Shown piece by piece: positions 11,711 through 22,545 of a DNA stretch of 64,000 nucleotides. The DNA lies in contig NW_024037048.1 in NCBI RefSeq assembly GCF_015706575.1, positions 13,099,512 through 13,163,511 of the forward strand, in the 5' to 3' direction. Origin of the DNA: Patiria miniata. Lineage: Eukaryota; Echinodermata; Asteroidea; Valvatida; Asterinidae. Numbering within the stretch: position 1 is the stretch's first letter; every line of letters starts with the position of its first letter. The notes under the pieces are model-generated. The model saw nothing but the letters and a program-made list of their open reading frames with translations, was not told where the DNA came from and did not search any database. The position numbers were made by a program, and so were the translations under genes.

Positions 11711-12265
11711 GAGGATATATCAGGAGGGAATTATTGAGTAGACTAACCATCTTGCATAGGAGGATATGTTTAGAAGGGAATTATGGAGGAAATTGACCAT
11801 CTTGGCTAGGAGGATATGTTTGAGAATAGGGAGGAGACTAACCATCTTGGCTAGGAGGGTTTTTTTTAGAAGGGAACTATAGAGGATAACCAGCTTGACT
11901 TGGAGGGTTTTTTTTTTAGAAGGGAATTATGGAATAGACTAACCATCGTGGCTAGGAGAATATTTTTAGAAGGAAACTATAGAGGAGACTAACCAGCTTG
12001 GCTTGGAGGATTTTTTTTATTAGAAGGGAATTATGGAATAGACTAACCATCCTGGCTAGGAGGATATTTTTAGAAGGGAATCATGGAGGAGATTAACCAT
12101 CTTGGCTAGAAGGATATTTTTTAAGAAGGGATTTATGGAGAAGACTAACCATCTTGGCTAGGAGGATATTTTTAAAAAGTGAATTATGGAGGAGACTACC
12201 CATCTTGGCTAGAGGGAGTTGTTTTTTGAAAGGAATAAATGAAGATATTAAACATCTTTGCTAGA
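11711..12265. repeat. 50-bp minisatellite array
   Basis: About eleven imperfect units follow the pattern AGAAGGGAATTATGGAGGAG, then ACTAACCATCTTGGCTAGGA, then GGATATTTTT. The array lies in an intron of the SLC12 amplicon. The same family recurs at 49135, 51485, 54645 and 57785, and in reverse orientation at 32510-37540. Confidence 0.9.
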
Positions 12266-12557
12266 AGGATATACTGTTGTTTTTCCCATTTTTTAAAATT
12301 GTTTTATTTTTATAGAAGAATATTTCATCAAGTATTAAATATCGTGGGGGGTTTGACATTTCTATAGCCTAAAAATATAGGGTGGGATGATAGTCATTAA
12401 AATTTACTTTTTTTCTCTATTTAGTTTAGTTATGCATTAGTTAACATGTGAATCATTCTGCACTACTGACCAACTTACACACAAATAAATATAAAGTTTA
12501 TAGTTTTCACTGTGGGGGGGGGGGGGGGGGTGCTTGAGCGCAAGGAGGAGATTCTAC

Positions 12558-12604
12558 CATCTCTTTGAGCATGGTGACTTCTTCCTTGCTGATTTTCCAA
12601 GGAA
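12558..12604 (-). pseudogene. SLC12 exon fragment (truncated A/B)
   Basis: Only the last 47 nt of an exon A or B remain, with the donor sequence. It then jumps into the intron block (aaaatggattgaaagtg), marking a deletion junction within the array. Confidence 0.6.
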
Positions 12605-12945
12605 AAATGGATTGAAAGTGAAAATCACCCACCAGAATGTCAAAGGTTTGACACAATTAACAGATGTTGCAAGACTGGACTTAAAATCACACAAACCAGG
12701 GACTAAGCGTAAAGTGGATACTGGTAAAGCTTTAAGTGTATTGTCTCCATGCATGGACAAAAGAGGGCGCTTTATCAAACAAGCAGAATCCGGAATGAGG
12801 GACACTTCACTGGTTCACTCATGCTGGTTATCGTGTATTTGGTACCAGCATTTATAAGCCACGATGGTGCCCAAATGGCCCTCGTTTATAGTTTTCTCTG
12901 TGGAGGGGGGGGGGGGGGTGCTTGAGCGCAAGGAGGAGATTCTAC

Positions 12946-13266
12946 CTTCTCGTTGAGCGTAGTGACTTCTTCCTTGCTGATCTTCCAAGGAAACTTCTCC
13001 GTGGTCTCCCCTGCTTCCTCATCCGGCATCCAGGGTTTGGACAGCTCCTTGAACCGTCTCAGGCTCTCAGTCCTTGGGCTTCTTGTTCAGGTCCGGGATG
13101 ACCTCCACGTCCGAGCAGTTGATGCGGAACTTGCTGAGCATGTTGGCCATGTTCATCTTCTCCCTGTCCATTTGCTCCTTCTTGCCCGTGGCGGCAAAGA
13201 CGCGCAGCTTGCATTTCTCCCAGTTGGATTTCATGGAGATGAGGTGATCGATGAGTAGGATCAAGC
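12946..13266 (-). pseudogene. SLC12 exon A, copy A3
   Basis: This is the 321-nt form, one base longer than A2. The frame ends NKKPKD followed by TGA, and SLRRFKELSKPW lies in the next frame. The CAG|GC acceptor is present. WMPDEE replaces WMLDEE. Confidence 0.85.
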
Positions 13267-13737
13267 CTGGGGGTGGTGGGAGGTGGGGCGGAGGTTTGGG
13301 GGGGGGGGGTTCAAAAACAAAAATTATACAGAGCATTATATAAAGCATGTGTTTCCTTAGACATGCAGCCATCCAGAATAACCTGAGAGATCTCTGATGA
13401 AAGGCTCCATGAAATGAATTGGACACTGAAACATAAATTAAAATAATAAGGCCAACCAAGAACAAAAAGTGTGGTGTTTTCTATTACATATAAAAAAAAC
13501 CAACTGTATGGTAGGGAAGGTAAAAATCTGTTTTGGGGGATTAGACATTTCTATAGCCTGAAAATATAGGGTGGGATGAAAGTCATTAACATTTACTTTT
13601 TTCCTCTATTTTGCATGCATTAGTTAACATGTGAATCATTCTGCACTACTGACCAACTTACACAAAAATAAATAATATAAAATTTATAGTTTTCACTGTA
13701 GGGGGGGGGTTGCTTGAGCGCAAGGAGGAGATTCTAC

Positions 13738-13883
13738 CTTCTCTTTGAGCGTGGTAACTTCTTCCTTGCTGATCTTCCAAAGAAACTTCTCCGTGGTCTC
13801 CAGGCTGCTTCCTCATCCAGCATCCAGGCTTTGGAGAGCTCCTTGATGATTGTGTTGGTCTTGATCTTACCCAACCCACCAAT
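13738..13883 (-). pseudogene. SLC12 exon B, copy B2
   Basis: It has the same structure as B1, with acceptor ccgtctag and the IGGLGKIKTNT start. It is followed on the + side by the shared upstream intron (13884-14150) found also after B1, B6 and B8. Confidence 0.7.
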
Positions 13884-14159
13884 CTAGACGGAAACCAATC
13901 AGGAAGGAAAATGTGAATGAATTTGCTCTAAATAAATTGTGACCAGGTCTTGGAAAAGACCAACGTTTGCGTTGCAAAAAGCCAAAAACCTGGACAAATC
14001 TGGTTTAATGATCTTGTTACACATTTTGCAACTTTGACTTAATTTTTTAAAGACCTGCTTGCATTTTACTCAAACTGTTCATCAAAATTCATTCCGCAAA
14101 GTCTTCTTCAAGTACTCAACTGTGAGTACACATTTCGGTACTCAAAATACGGTACTCGA

Positions 14160-14865
14160 ACGACAGTGCCTATTGTCCTCCAACGTCGGTTTGTGCACTA
14201 AGTCTATGGGAAAGGTTTAGATCAGGGAACAAAGGAAAACACAAAGCCAATTAATCCTCGGAAGCATAGCAGAAAACGACAGTGTGCGCGTTATGGTAAG
14301 TGTGTACAGTGTTCGTATATTTTAAATGCAATTTTTGTTTTTCTTTTAAAGCAAACAAATATTATACGCATTATAAAGTATGCCCAAAAGAAATGTCCGT
14401 CTGACTATTTTGAAATAACTACAAAATCATGAAGTCCAATTTGAAAAAGTTTGATTGTGCAGATACTCCCTATCTTAGCCTCAACCCCGATGAGTTTCAT
14501 TTAATTTCAGTCACGCATCACTGCACACTTGTCAATTGATCACAACAACATTTTGGGACACTGTGACCAAGTTCCTTGCCTTAATCAATTTCAGTGCTGT
14601 GTTAAGTAAGCTGTGTAAAATCCTGCATGTTGTGAAAAGGGCTGCAATGGGATTGGAATCATTTGCCTGGCTATCAGTCATCACGGCAAGACCTCGGTTT
14701 AATGCTCAAGGGCAAATGATTCCAATCCCAAACCACATCAGACTTTTTTTCCACAGACACTTTTTTGGGGGCATAATGTATGTCAATTAATAATGATATA
14801 GGATGAGATTTGAAGGTTTGCATGGTGGAAAGATACTAAGACAAGATAAGTTTGGCAGTGGCACC
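14160..14865. other. Intergenic stretch with a hairpin
   Basis: No gene was recognised. The inverted pair GGGATTGGAATCATTTGCC (14648-14666) and GGCAAATGATTCCAATCCC (14711-14729) forms a 19-bp perfect stem with a 44-nt loop, either a small fold-back element or a structured transcript. Confidence 0.5.
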
Positions 14866-14899
14866 ATGTGAATAAAACTCTTTTCTGAGTATGTGTGGT

Positions 14900-14965
14900 T
14901 CTGAAAAGAACCGGAGGGACTCAGCGTTTCGAACAGTATGCTCTGCCCGTCGTCAGGAGAATGAA
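14900..14965 (-). ncRNA. Hammerhead-ribozyme-like core (PLE end, copy 1)
   Basis: On the - strand the order is CTGACGA, a stem GGGCAG/CTGTTC with a 6-nt loop, GAAA, then GCTGAGTC. This matches the conserved CUGANGA-GAAA-GUC core, and Penelope-like elements are known to carry minimal type I hammerheads with a very short helix III. I could not find a convincing helix I, so self-cleavage is uncertain. Confidence 0.5.
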
Positions 14966-15621
14966 GGATTCCAACGATGATGCGATGTTATAAGGATGGG
15001 TGCGGTGAGGCGTGAGAAGGATGCAAACTGGTGAAGCTCGAAACCGGTGAAGCTGAGACAGGATGCAAGTTGACTGAAGGATGCTGGATGATCACTGGAG
15101 CGTGTCAGTACACAGTGAGGGGGCAAAGGGAAGGAGCTCAGGGGTATAGTTGCTTCTCTGATGCGTCGGGGGTACCAGCGGTCGATGCTACTGAGTATTT
15201 CTGCTTGGCTTCAGTTGATCGGGTGGTCTTCGGTGTGGGAGTGTTTGACGATGGAAGATTTCTTGAAGTCTCCCTTCCTGCCATGGGCTTTGCGTTCATT
15301 GAGTCTGGTGGGCAGGTCCCTGCCAGTCTCGCCGATATACACTTTGCCACATTGACATGGAATCTTGTACACTCCTGGTCTGCATTCTGGGTCACACCGA
15401 TCCTTGTGTGAAGTCAGCAGGTTCTGCATCTTCAGAGGGGCTGTGTGGAAGACTCGAATTCCATGCTTATGGAGGATCCACTGGATGTGATGAGACGTGG
15501 TGCCTAGTAGGGGAGGGTGATGGAACTAGGGGCCCTAACTAGTTGGCTTTGGGTATAGGAGACCCTACGGCCGGGAATGGTTCTTGGGTCTTGTGTCTTG
15601 ACTTGGCTGGTATCCCTTGCG

Positions 15622-15740
15622 CTGCAGTGTTGTGGTGATGTGATGGAGTTCTTGAGGTAGGTGTTCATCATCAGCATACAACGTCTGCGACGATGAACAC
15701 CTACCTCAAGAACTCCATCACATCACCACAACACTGCAGC
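15622..15740. repeat. Near-perfect long palindrome inside the PLE
   Basis: Arms of about 49 bp, containing TGATGGAGTTCTTGAGGTAG and its complement, flank roughly 20 nt. It probably arose where two copies of the element met head to head. Confidence 0.75.
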
Positions 15741-15756
15741 TTCACCAGTTTGCATC

Positions 15757-16552
15757 CTTCAGAGATGCCACAGGGTCTGCTTGAAAAAAAACGGAACTGG
15801 GTCTGCTTGAAAAAAAAAACAGAACGGCTGCTTGAAAAAAACGGACTTTTTTGTTAATGAAAAAGCCACTCCGTGTCCGACAAAAAGTCCCCGTTGTCAT
15901 CTTTTATCTTGTAGCCAAGCCAAGTTCTGTTTATTTTTTAATTTTGCTTCTATGGCCTTTAAAGCTGTCGGTTCGTTCAATCACTTTGACTTTTTCCATA
16001 TTCCTAATATTTTCTGCCTACCCGAATTTCCAAAGTAATATTTGACATGAAACATGCACGATTCAACAACACTGCTGTCGGTGTACATGATCCTTGCATT
16101 ACGCGATGCGCTCAACGAAAACATGGTTGGTACCCGCATTTTTTGTATTCACATATATCACTGCGATCAAAAACCACCAATAGAAATGATGGACTTGATT
16201 TCCAGGCTGAATGCTACCGGTACGTGTGCTTAGCACACAACACGCCCGCACGCGGTGAAGCACGCGCGAGGCGCCGTTGTATACTGCGTGCAATTAAGTA
16301 CGTTGGCCGCTTGTATCGCATGCAGGCTCGGCAACAACATACACAAAGACTGTTTTTAAGACTACTTCAACGAACAATGTTGTGCCATGCGTGCGCCTAA
16401 ATGTACTAAGTCAAGGTAAAAATCAACGCATTTCCACAGTTTTTTTTCTCTTTTTTCTGGTTAATTTGACGGCCGAAAAAAACCGGAATTTTGTGAGATT
16501 TTTTTAAAAACTGGAATTCCGGTTTAAAACCGGAAAAGTGGCATCTCTGATA
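15757..16552. mobile_element. Nested DNA transposon (hAT-like) in the PLE
   Basis: The ends TCAGAGATGCCAC and GTGGCATCTCTGA are perfect 13-bp inverted repeats. The interior has A-rich tandem motifs (gtctgcttgaaaaaaaacgg) and one 117-codon ORF at 16047-16400 with no recognised domain. Flanking ATCCTT and ATTCCTT may be a decayed target duplication. The PLE sequence resumes on the far side. Confidence 0.6.
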
Positions 16553-16600
16553 TTCCTTCTCATGCCGCACCCAGCCTTATAACATCGCATCATTGTTGGA

Positions 16601-16660
16601 ATCCCTCATTCTCCTGACGAAGGGCAGAGCATACTGTTCGAAATGTTGAGTCCCTCCGGT
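16601..16660 (+). ncRNA. Hammerhead-ribozyme-like core (PLE end, copy 2)
   Basis: CTGACGA, stem GGGCAG/CTGTTC, GAAA and TTGAGTC occur in order, matching the core at 14900-14965 on the other strand. The stem is identical although the element ends have diverged around it. Confidence 0.5.
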
Positions 16661-16846
16661 TCTTTTCAGAACCACACATACTCAGAAAAGAGATTTATTC
16701 ACATGGTGCTACCACAAAACTTATCTTGTCTTAATAGTGTCATGTTAACAATAGAACTTTTAAGTCTAACGTTATTTTGTTTTAGTTATGATTTTAGTAA
16801 TGTAAGATGATTTGATATGATGGAGTTGAGATAATCTGTTGCCTAC

Positions 16847-16912
16847 CTTTTGCTTGCTTTTTCTTTTGTAGTCAAAGTCAAGACGTCGCCCCTGCAACTT
16901 CTTCCGATGGTG
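16847..16912 (-). CDS. SH3GL: Endophilin-A exon E5 (BAR domain)
   Basis: The 66-nt exon lies between acceptor tttttcag and donor AAG|GTAGGC and encodes [20 protein letters not shown] plus QK. It matches human endophilin [20 protein letters not shown]. Phase is 0 at both ends, fitting the phase-0 end of every E4 copy. Endophilins are BAR-SH3 proteins that bend membranes in clathrin-mediated endocytosis. Later BAR exons and the SH3 exon were not found below this point. Confidence 0.88.
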
Positions 16913-17159
16913 CTGAAAAAAACAAACATTGGGAGACAAATAAACTTATTGTTTGACAAGAGACATTTGCACATTGCTGTAAGGCACCTTATATAAATTA
17001 TGGGTCAAAGTGTGACAATTTTCGAGTTCCTGTTATCTCTGAACATGTCATTTGCTGTTCAAGTATCATTAAGAATGACTTCAACAATTAGTTGGGTAGG
17101 TTGTCTGCTTAACATAATCACTCTTGGTGGACGACTGCATTAACCCTAACCTTCCCAAA

Positions 17160-17510
17160 TCCTCCAAAATCCTCTTTGCAAAATGGAGGATTTTGCAGGA
17201 TTGAGGCTGTTAATTGGCAAAAATGTGTGGCTGATTTTGCAGGATGCACTGTGTCAAGGTCTTGGGCTGGGCCTTGTGTTTGTTTATGCTCAGCTGTGCA
17301 TAAATTATACTTGAAGTCCTCCGCACTGCTCCAGGATGTCACTGGCTCTGCCTCAACATATTGACAGTGATTGCTGGAGGATTTTGCAGGATTGAGGCAG
17401 TGATCATTCTTCCACGGATCACATTCAAGAAATAACGGAGGATTTTGCAGGATTGAGGCTGCATGCAATTTTGACATGGAGGCAGTTGGAGGATTTTGCA
17501 GCATCATCGC
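17160..17510. repeat. Short repeats of GGAGGATTTTGCAGGATTGA
   Basis: The motif or a close variant occurs about five times in 350 bp (near 17190, 17240, 17376, 17440 and 17490), separated by unrelated sequence. It lies in the endophilin intron between E4a and E5. A 435-nt - strand frame runs through it but resembles no known protein. Confidence 0.6.
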
Positions 17511-17879
17511 AAAAATGCCCAGGGAGTTAGGGTTAAGAATGACTTTAAACAATTTTGTATTCGTTGTGTAGGTAGTTTGCTATTCATAATCACCCTTGGA
17601 GGACGGCTGCATTAAGGAGTGCATCAGAATTATAAAATCACAGATGTCAGATGTAACAGGGACAGGAAAAAAGTGGACCCCAAATTTATCGAATGACCCA
17701 AAGTACACAGGCATAAGTTACAACCCAAATCAACCAGTAATCGATCACTTGTCTTGTATCAATTTTTTTCCAGATTGGCCACAATTTGTGCTTGAATTTC
17801 CCCGCAGGTGGCTGTGCAACACAGTCCTGCTTCAATCAAAATAACCAAATTCTGTCAGATTCTGTAAGATGGAACTCAC

Positions 17880-18013
17880 GTTGATCTCTTTCAGATCTTT
17901 GTTCTTGAGATGATCCAGGGGATCCAGGAAGTTCTGTCTGACGTTCAGATCGAAGACGCCCTTGACTTCAGAAAGTTGCCTCAGTGATTCTCCCATCTCG
18001 ACCATCGCCGTAG
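17880..18013 (-). CDS. SH3GL: Endophilin-A exon E4, copy a
   Basis: The 134-nt exon has acceptor GGATACAG and donor AAC|GTGAGT. It encodes TAMVEMGESLRQLSEVKGVF, then DLNVRQNFLDPLDHLKNKDL and KEIN, matching human GEAMRELSEVKDSLDIEVKQ and NFIDPLQNLHDKDLREIQ. It is the most diverged copy (KGVF rather than KDAF) and lies nearest E5. It is fully open. Confidence 0.87.
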
Positions 18014-18489
18014 CTGTATCCAAAAAATAACCAAACATTTTTTTTGTTTTTTTTATTGATACCTATAAAAAACAACATTTTATTGTTCTGTTGTTTCCAC
18101 CAAAACTAAACAGCTGTGCTAAGTATACCCTGGGAGCTGAGATGGTCTATGAAATGCATGGTCTATGAAATGCATTATTAGACCGAGTAAAAAAAAAACG
18201 GTTTCCCGTCTGCTTTTTTTTCCCTCCACCATGAGGTGAGGTATATGTTTTCATCGGCCTTGGTTTGTCTGTGAACAGGATAACTCAGGACAAATGCGGA
18301 GGCACTAGGCTCACGTGAATCGCGCACTCCGGACTCCTTCGACCAAAACATTTGCGAGCCTCGTCTTTAAGAACGCGTGTACATAGTCGTGGCGCGACCT
18401 CAAAAATGGCTTCTAATTTTGTTTGCCGGATTACGCTATATGAGAATGTAATTTCCAGTAACCCTGGTTAACCCTTCTGTTAGTGAGCA

Positions 18490-18606
18490 TAAGCCATGTC
18501 TGAATGACATGGCTACGGCTAACACTAGCCCACATGGGAAGTGGCTTCATCTGCTTCCATAGGTGCAACTAATGTATTAGCCGTAGCCACTTCATTCTGA
18601 CGTGGC
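18490..18606. repeat. Hairpin element in endophilin intron
   Basis: AGCCATGTCTGAATGACATG...GGCTAA and its near complement (TTAGCCGTAGCCACTTCATT...GTGGCT) form arms of about 31 bp. It is duplicated at 21371-21487 as part of the larger unit. It is probably an old fold-back element. Confidence 0.55.
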
Positions 18607-18733
18607 TTTACGCTTTTTCCTTTTCCCTAATTTGTGCTTGAATTTCCCCGAACGTGGCTGTGCAACACAGTCCTGATTCTATCAGAATCAACCAGATAAT
18701 GGGTGATGTTAGATTCTGTAAGATGGAACTCAC

Positions 18734-18867
18734 GTTGATCTCCTTCAGATCTTTGTTCTTGACATGATCCAGGGGATCCAGGAAGTTCTGTCTGACGTTC
18801 AGATCGAAGGCGTCCTTGACTTCAGAAAGTTGCCTCAGCGATTCTCCCATCTCGACCATCGCCGTAC
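18734..18867 (-). CDS. SH3GL: Endophilin-A exon E4, copy b
   Basis: The 134-nt exon starts in phase 1 and ends in phase 0, with the same splice sites as copies a and c. It encodes TAMVEMGESLRQLSEVKDAF and so on, with DHVKNKD where the others have DHLKNKD. It is fully open. Confidence 0.87.
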
Positions 18868-19534
18868 CTGTATCCAAACAAAAACAAAAACATAACAAAA
18901 TCCATCTTTTTATAATACCTATAACAGGAAAGATTTTATTGTCCTGTTGTTTCCATCAAAATGAGAACAGTTGGGCTAGGTAAAAAAGCAAGTGTTCTTT
19001 CAGCAAAACGAAAACAATTCTCATAGGGATGCATGTGAATTGTTTTTGTGTGCCGAAATAACACGTACATTTCTTTGTGATCCATGGACAGATCTTTAAA
19101 ATGGTGTTTGTGTTCAAAATTCCGTAACTTGAAAAGCAAATGAGTGATGTGAATGATTCTTGTGTTAATTCAAAGCCCATTGATTGGGCCTTCATATCCT
19201 AGATTTGGAAAGTGCTACAGGCAAAACTTTATTCAAAAATTGGTCCTGCCATTTGGGTTTCATCTTTTTTGACTCACCTGTATATTGCAAATGTATGCAT
19301 TTATAAATAAAAAAAAAAAATTAAAAGTGGGTGCAAGAAAGGCAACCGGCAGGTACGAGAAACGGTTTATTTCTTACTTGGCCTTGCATATCTGAAGTGC
19401 TGGGCCCTACATAAATTACACAATACTCATGGTACTATGTTGGTGGATTGGAACACTGATTAGAGCACCTTTTTGAGAGCTTTATGATCAGTCTACCCCA
19501 GAAGGAAAGAGAATACATCTTGAAGCTTGCTCAC

Positions 19535-19660
19535 CAAACGTTGAATCTTCTCCTAATTCTCTGCCGTTCTTCAGCATGAATTCTCCCAGGAATCCTACGG
19601 GTTGTTGAGGCTTGGTTCCTCCTTTGTTCTGACCACGGACTTTACTCATGGCTCTGGAGA
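19535..19660 (-). CDS. SH3GL: Endophilin-A exon E3, copy b
   Basis: The 126-nt exon follows acceptor cctgaacag and ends at TTTG|GTGAGC. It encodes SRAMSKVRGQNKGGTKPQQP, then VGFLGEFMLKNGRELGEDST and F. It matches human endophilin MSKIRGQEKG and AMLKFGRELGDDCNFG. Phases (1 in, 1 out) fit E2 and E4. Confidence 0.87.
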
Positions 19661-20537
19661 CTGTTCAGGAAAGACAATACGATTGATTAGGGTCAGCACA
19701 CAAATAGAAGATCTATCTCTATTTGGTTTGTTTGAAGTGAATACTTAGACCTGATTCAAACCAGTGTTCTATAGTCACCCCAAACGTAATTATTAAAGGT
19801 TACAATTAAAGGTAATATACGACATTTGCAAACATCAACAAACAAAACTACCAAATTATTACGAAATACTTTACTTGACTGTAGGTGAATGACAGTCTCA
19901 GACATCCTGTGAAATCATGGCACATGGTGTGCTGTCATTTATAAGAAAAGTGGAATTTTTGTATTGATTTCAAAAGATGGTCGGTCGACCAACGTAGGAA
20001 GAAACTGATTTTTTCCAAATAATGCCCCAATTTACCAAATTTATTTAGACCACATTTTTTGCAAGCAGTAACACATCCGTGAATGGATGCAAGCCAGCTA
20101 GTCTGGTTCCCTGAGCTCAGGGAACATCACAAGATCCGGCCCAAGACCTTGTAAAGCATTTGAAGAGTACATTTGCAAAAGCAGATAAGAGCCAATTTTA
20201 CAAAAATGATGAAAACCCACCAACTAAATATTTTCCCTGAACACCTACAATCATTTTTCAAATTCAATGAACTAAACAGTGAAAGTATATAAAATGCGTT
20301 TAAAGTCCGGTTCCGGAATATTATTTTGTGCGTTCCAGAACCACAAGGCGGGAGTCTGTGACACGTTGTACTGTATGTTTGTACACTACAAGCGGCGGTT
20401 GTCCGTACTGTATTCGCAAAGTATCGGGAACATAAATTTTGCATAAAATTGTGGCTCGAGTCAACTCGAGTCATTACAACTCTGACCAATGGCTATTCTT
20501 AACATAGACATTGACAAAGTGGGAAACTAAACACGAT

Positions 20538-20605
20538 GGAGCTTGGTAGCTCAGTTGGTAGAGCACTGGAACAGCAATCTGGAGGTCCCAGGTTCTATTC
20601 CCTCT
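20538..20605 (+). repeat. tRNA-like sequence (SINE head or tRNA pseudogene)
   Basis: TAGCTCAGTTGGTAGAGCA resembles an RNA polymerase III A box and GGTTCTATTCC a B box with one change from GGTTCGATTCC. The tRNA-like part ends abruptly 39 bases before an SLC12-like exon. No clean acceptor stem was seen, so it is not a working tRNA. Confidence 0.65.
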
Positions 20606-20643
20606 TCCTTTCAATTTGTGGATTGTTGTATTTCCCTGTACAG

Positions 20644-20755
20644 GCCACAGATTATTGAATTGACTGGTCGCCCTGGATGCAGGCCTGCCCTGGTTCACTT
20701 CGTCTCCCATATCACCAAGAGCACAAGCCTTCTCATATGCGGAGCAGTGCTGATC
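20644..20755 (+). CDS. Orphan SLC12 exon on the + strand
   Basis: The 112-nt exon has acceptor ccctgtacag and donor ATC|GTAAGT. It encodes PQIIELTGRPGCRPALVHFV, then SHITKSTSLLICGAVLI, matching human NKCC1 [20 protein letters not shown] and LVHDFTKNVGLMICGHVHM. It is fully open. It is the exon expected just before the one at 60561-60694, yet it stands alone, in opposite orientation to all other SLC12 exons here, within the endophilin locus. It may be a displaced fragment or an exon of a gene with very long introns. Confidence 0.8.
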
Positions 20756-21611
20756 GTAAGTAATCTGCTACAGTCGCAATTTGTCTGTGATTTGACAAAA
20801 GCTTGTCCCTGTGAAGCATTATGATCAGAACTTAGTTGTGCGGATCATAAGTTATCTGCTATAATGGTACAAGGTCCGAAAATGCATCTTTAGACGCATC
20901 TTTGGAAACAACCTTCTTTAATTGTTTTCTTCAAAATGACAGCATGCAAGAAAGAATAATTTCACAGGCAGTTCAGAGCCATTACTATCTTTAAAACAAA
21001 GTATGCTTTTCAAAATGAATGTTATCAATTACTTTTTGGATAGCTGCAAATGATCTACTCTACCGTGAACAACCAGTGCAAGAATTTCACATTTTTTTTC
21101 AGTTTAAATTTCTTCGTCAGGGGTAGCATAGACTAATTTGGGGACAACCTCTTTCAGCATGTTCAGATGGTTCTGCGGAGGCACTAGGCTCACGTGAATC
21201 GCGCACTCCGGACTCCTTTGACCAAAACATTTGCGAGCCTCGTCTTTAAGAACGCGTGCACGTAGTCGTGGCGCAACCTCAAAAATGGCTTCTAATTTGC
21301 TCGCCGGATTACGCTATATGAGAATGTAATTTCCAGTAACCCTGGTTAACCCTTCTGTTAGTGAGCATTAGCCATGTCTGAATGACATGGCTACGACTAA
21401 CACTAGCACACATGGGAAGTGGCTTCATCTGCTTCCATAGGTGCAACTAATGTATTAGCCGTAGCCACTTCATTCTGACGTGGCTTTATGCTTTTCCATT
21501 TTCCCTAATTTGTGCTTGAATTTCCCCGAACGTGGCTGTGCAACACAGTCCTGATTCTATCAGAATCAACCGCATAATGGATGATGTTAGATTTTGTAAG
21601 ATGGAACTCAC

Positions 21612-21745
21612 GTTGATCTCCTTCAGATCTTTGTTCTTGAGATGATCCAGGGGATCCAGGAAGTTCTGTCTGACGTTCAGATCGAAGGCGTCCTTGACTT
21701 CAGAAAGTTGCCTCAGTGATTCTTCCATCTCGACCATCGCCGTAC
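21612..21745 (-). CDS. SH3GL: Endophilin-A exon E4, copy c
   Basis: The 134-nt exon encodes TAMVEMEESLRQLSEVKDAF, DLNVRQNFLDPLDHLKNKDL and KEIN. MEES replaces MGES of copies a and b. Both splice sites are intact. Confidence 0.87.
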
Positions 21746-22419
21746 CTGTATCCAAACAAAAACAAAAACATAACAAAATCCATCTTTTTATAATACCTAT
21801 AACAGGAAAGATTTTATTATCCTGTTGTTTCCATCAAAATGAGACCAGTTGGGCTAGTTAAAAAAGTAAGTGTTCTTTCAGCAAAACGAAAACAATTCTC
21901 ATAGGGATGCATGTGAATTGTTTTCGTTGTGCTGAAATAACACGTACATTTCTTTGTGATCCATGGACAGAACTTTAAAATGGTGTTTTGTTCACAATTC
22001 CATAACTTGAAAAGCAAATGAGTGATGTGAATGATTCTTGTGTTAATACAAAGCCCATTGATTGGGCTGTCATATCCTAGATTTGGAAAGTGCTACAGGC
22101 AAAACTTTATTCAAAAATTGGTCCTGCCATTTGGGTTTGTCTTTTTTGACTCACCTGTATATTGCAAATGTATGCATTTATAAATAAAAAAAAATTAAAA
22201 AAATTAAAAGTGGGCGCAAAAAAGGCAGCGGGCAGCTACGAGAAACTGGTTTATTTCTTTACTTGGCCTTGCATATCTGAAGTGCTGGGCCCTACATAAA
22301 TTACACAATACTCATGGTACTATGTTGGTGGATTGGAACACTGATTAGAGCACCTTTTTGAGAGCTTTATGATCAGTCTACCCCAGAAGGAAAGAGAATA
22401 CATCTTGAAGCTTGCTCAC

Positions 22420-22545
22420 CAAACGTTGAATCTTCTCCTAATTCTCTGCCGTTCTTCAGCATGACTTCTCCCAGGAATCCTACGGGTTGTTGAGGCTTGG
22501 TTCCTCCCTTGTTCTGACCACGGACTTTGCTCATGGCTCTGGAGA
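22420..22545 (-). CDS. SH3GL: Endophilin-A exon E3, copy c
   Basis: The 126-nt exon is nearly identical to the 19535-19660 copy, with GEVMLKNG for GEFMLKNG. The splice sites are intact and it is the copy closest to E2. Confidence 0.87.

Larger units (their letters stand above)
8392..14150 (-). repeat. SLC12 exon amplicon array 1
   Basis: This is a tandem array, on the - strand, of units built from a shared intron block, exon A, a second intron block, exon B and sometimes a minisatellite. It holds three exon A copies, two exon B copies, one penultimate exon and one truncated exon. Spacing between A copies is 1.9-2.0 kb. The C-terminal exon found at 46389-46542 was not seen here, so this array has no visible gene end. 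Confidence 0.85.
14868..16720 (-). mobile_element. Penelope-like retroelement remnant with inverted ends
   Basis: Related segments of about 150 bp lie in opposite orientation at 14870-15020 and 16553-16720. Between them, on the - strand (15211-15429), is a GIY-YIG endonuclease-like stretch (VYKIPCQCGKVYIGETGRDL) typical of Penelope-like elements. No reverse transcriptase domain was recognised, so this is a fossil. Both ends contain a hammerhead-ribozyme-like core. A DNA transposon is nested at 15757-16552. Confidence 0.75.
18296..20152 (-). repeat. Endophilin intron/exon duplication, unit b
   Basis: This unit repeats at 21177-23041 with a few percent difference and carries exons E4b and E3b. 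The right junction is the palindromic CCCTGAGCTCAGGG. It contains the hairpin element at 18490-18606. Confidence 0.9.

Noticed and set aside
20543-20640. Reading the ORF at 20543 as one protein with the SLC12 segment
   Set aside because: Its first part is the translated tRNA-like sequence. The splice acceptor at 20641-20643 separates it from the SLC12 exon.
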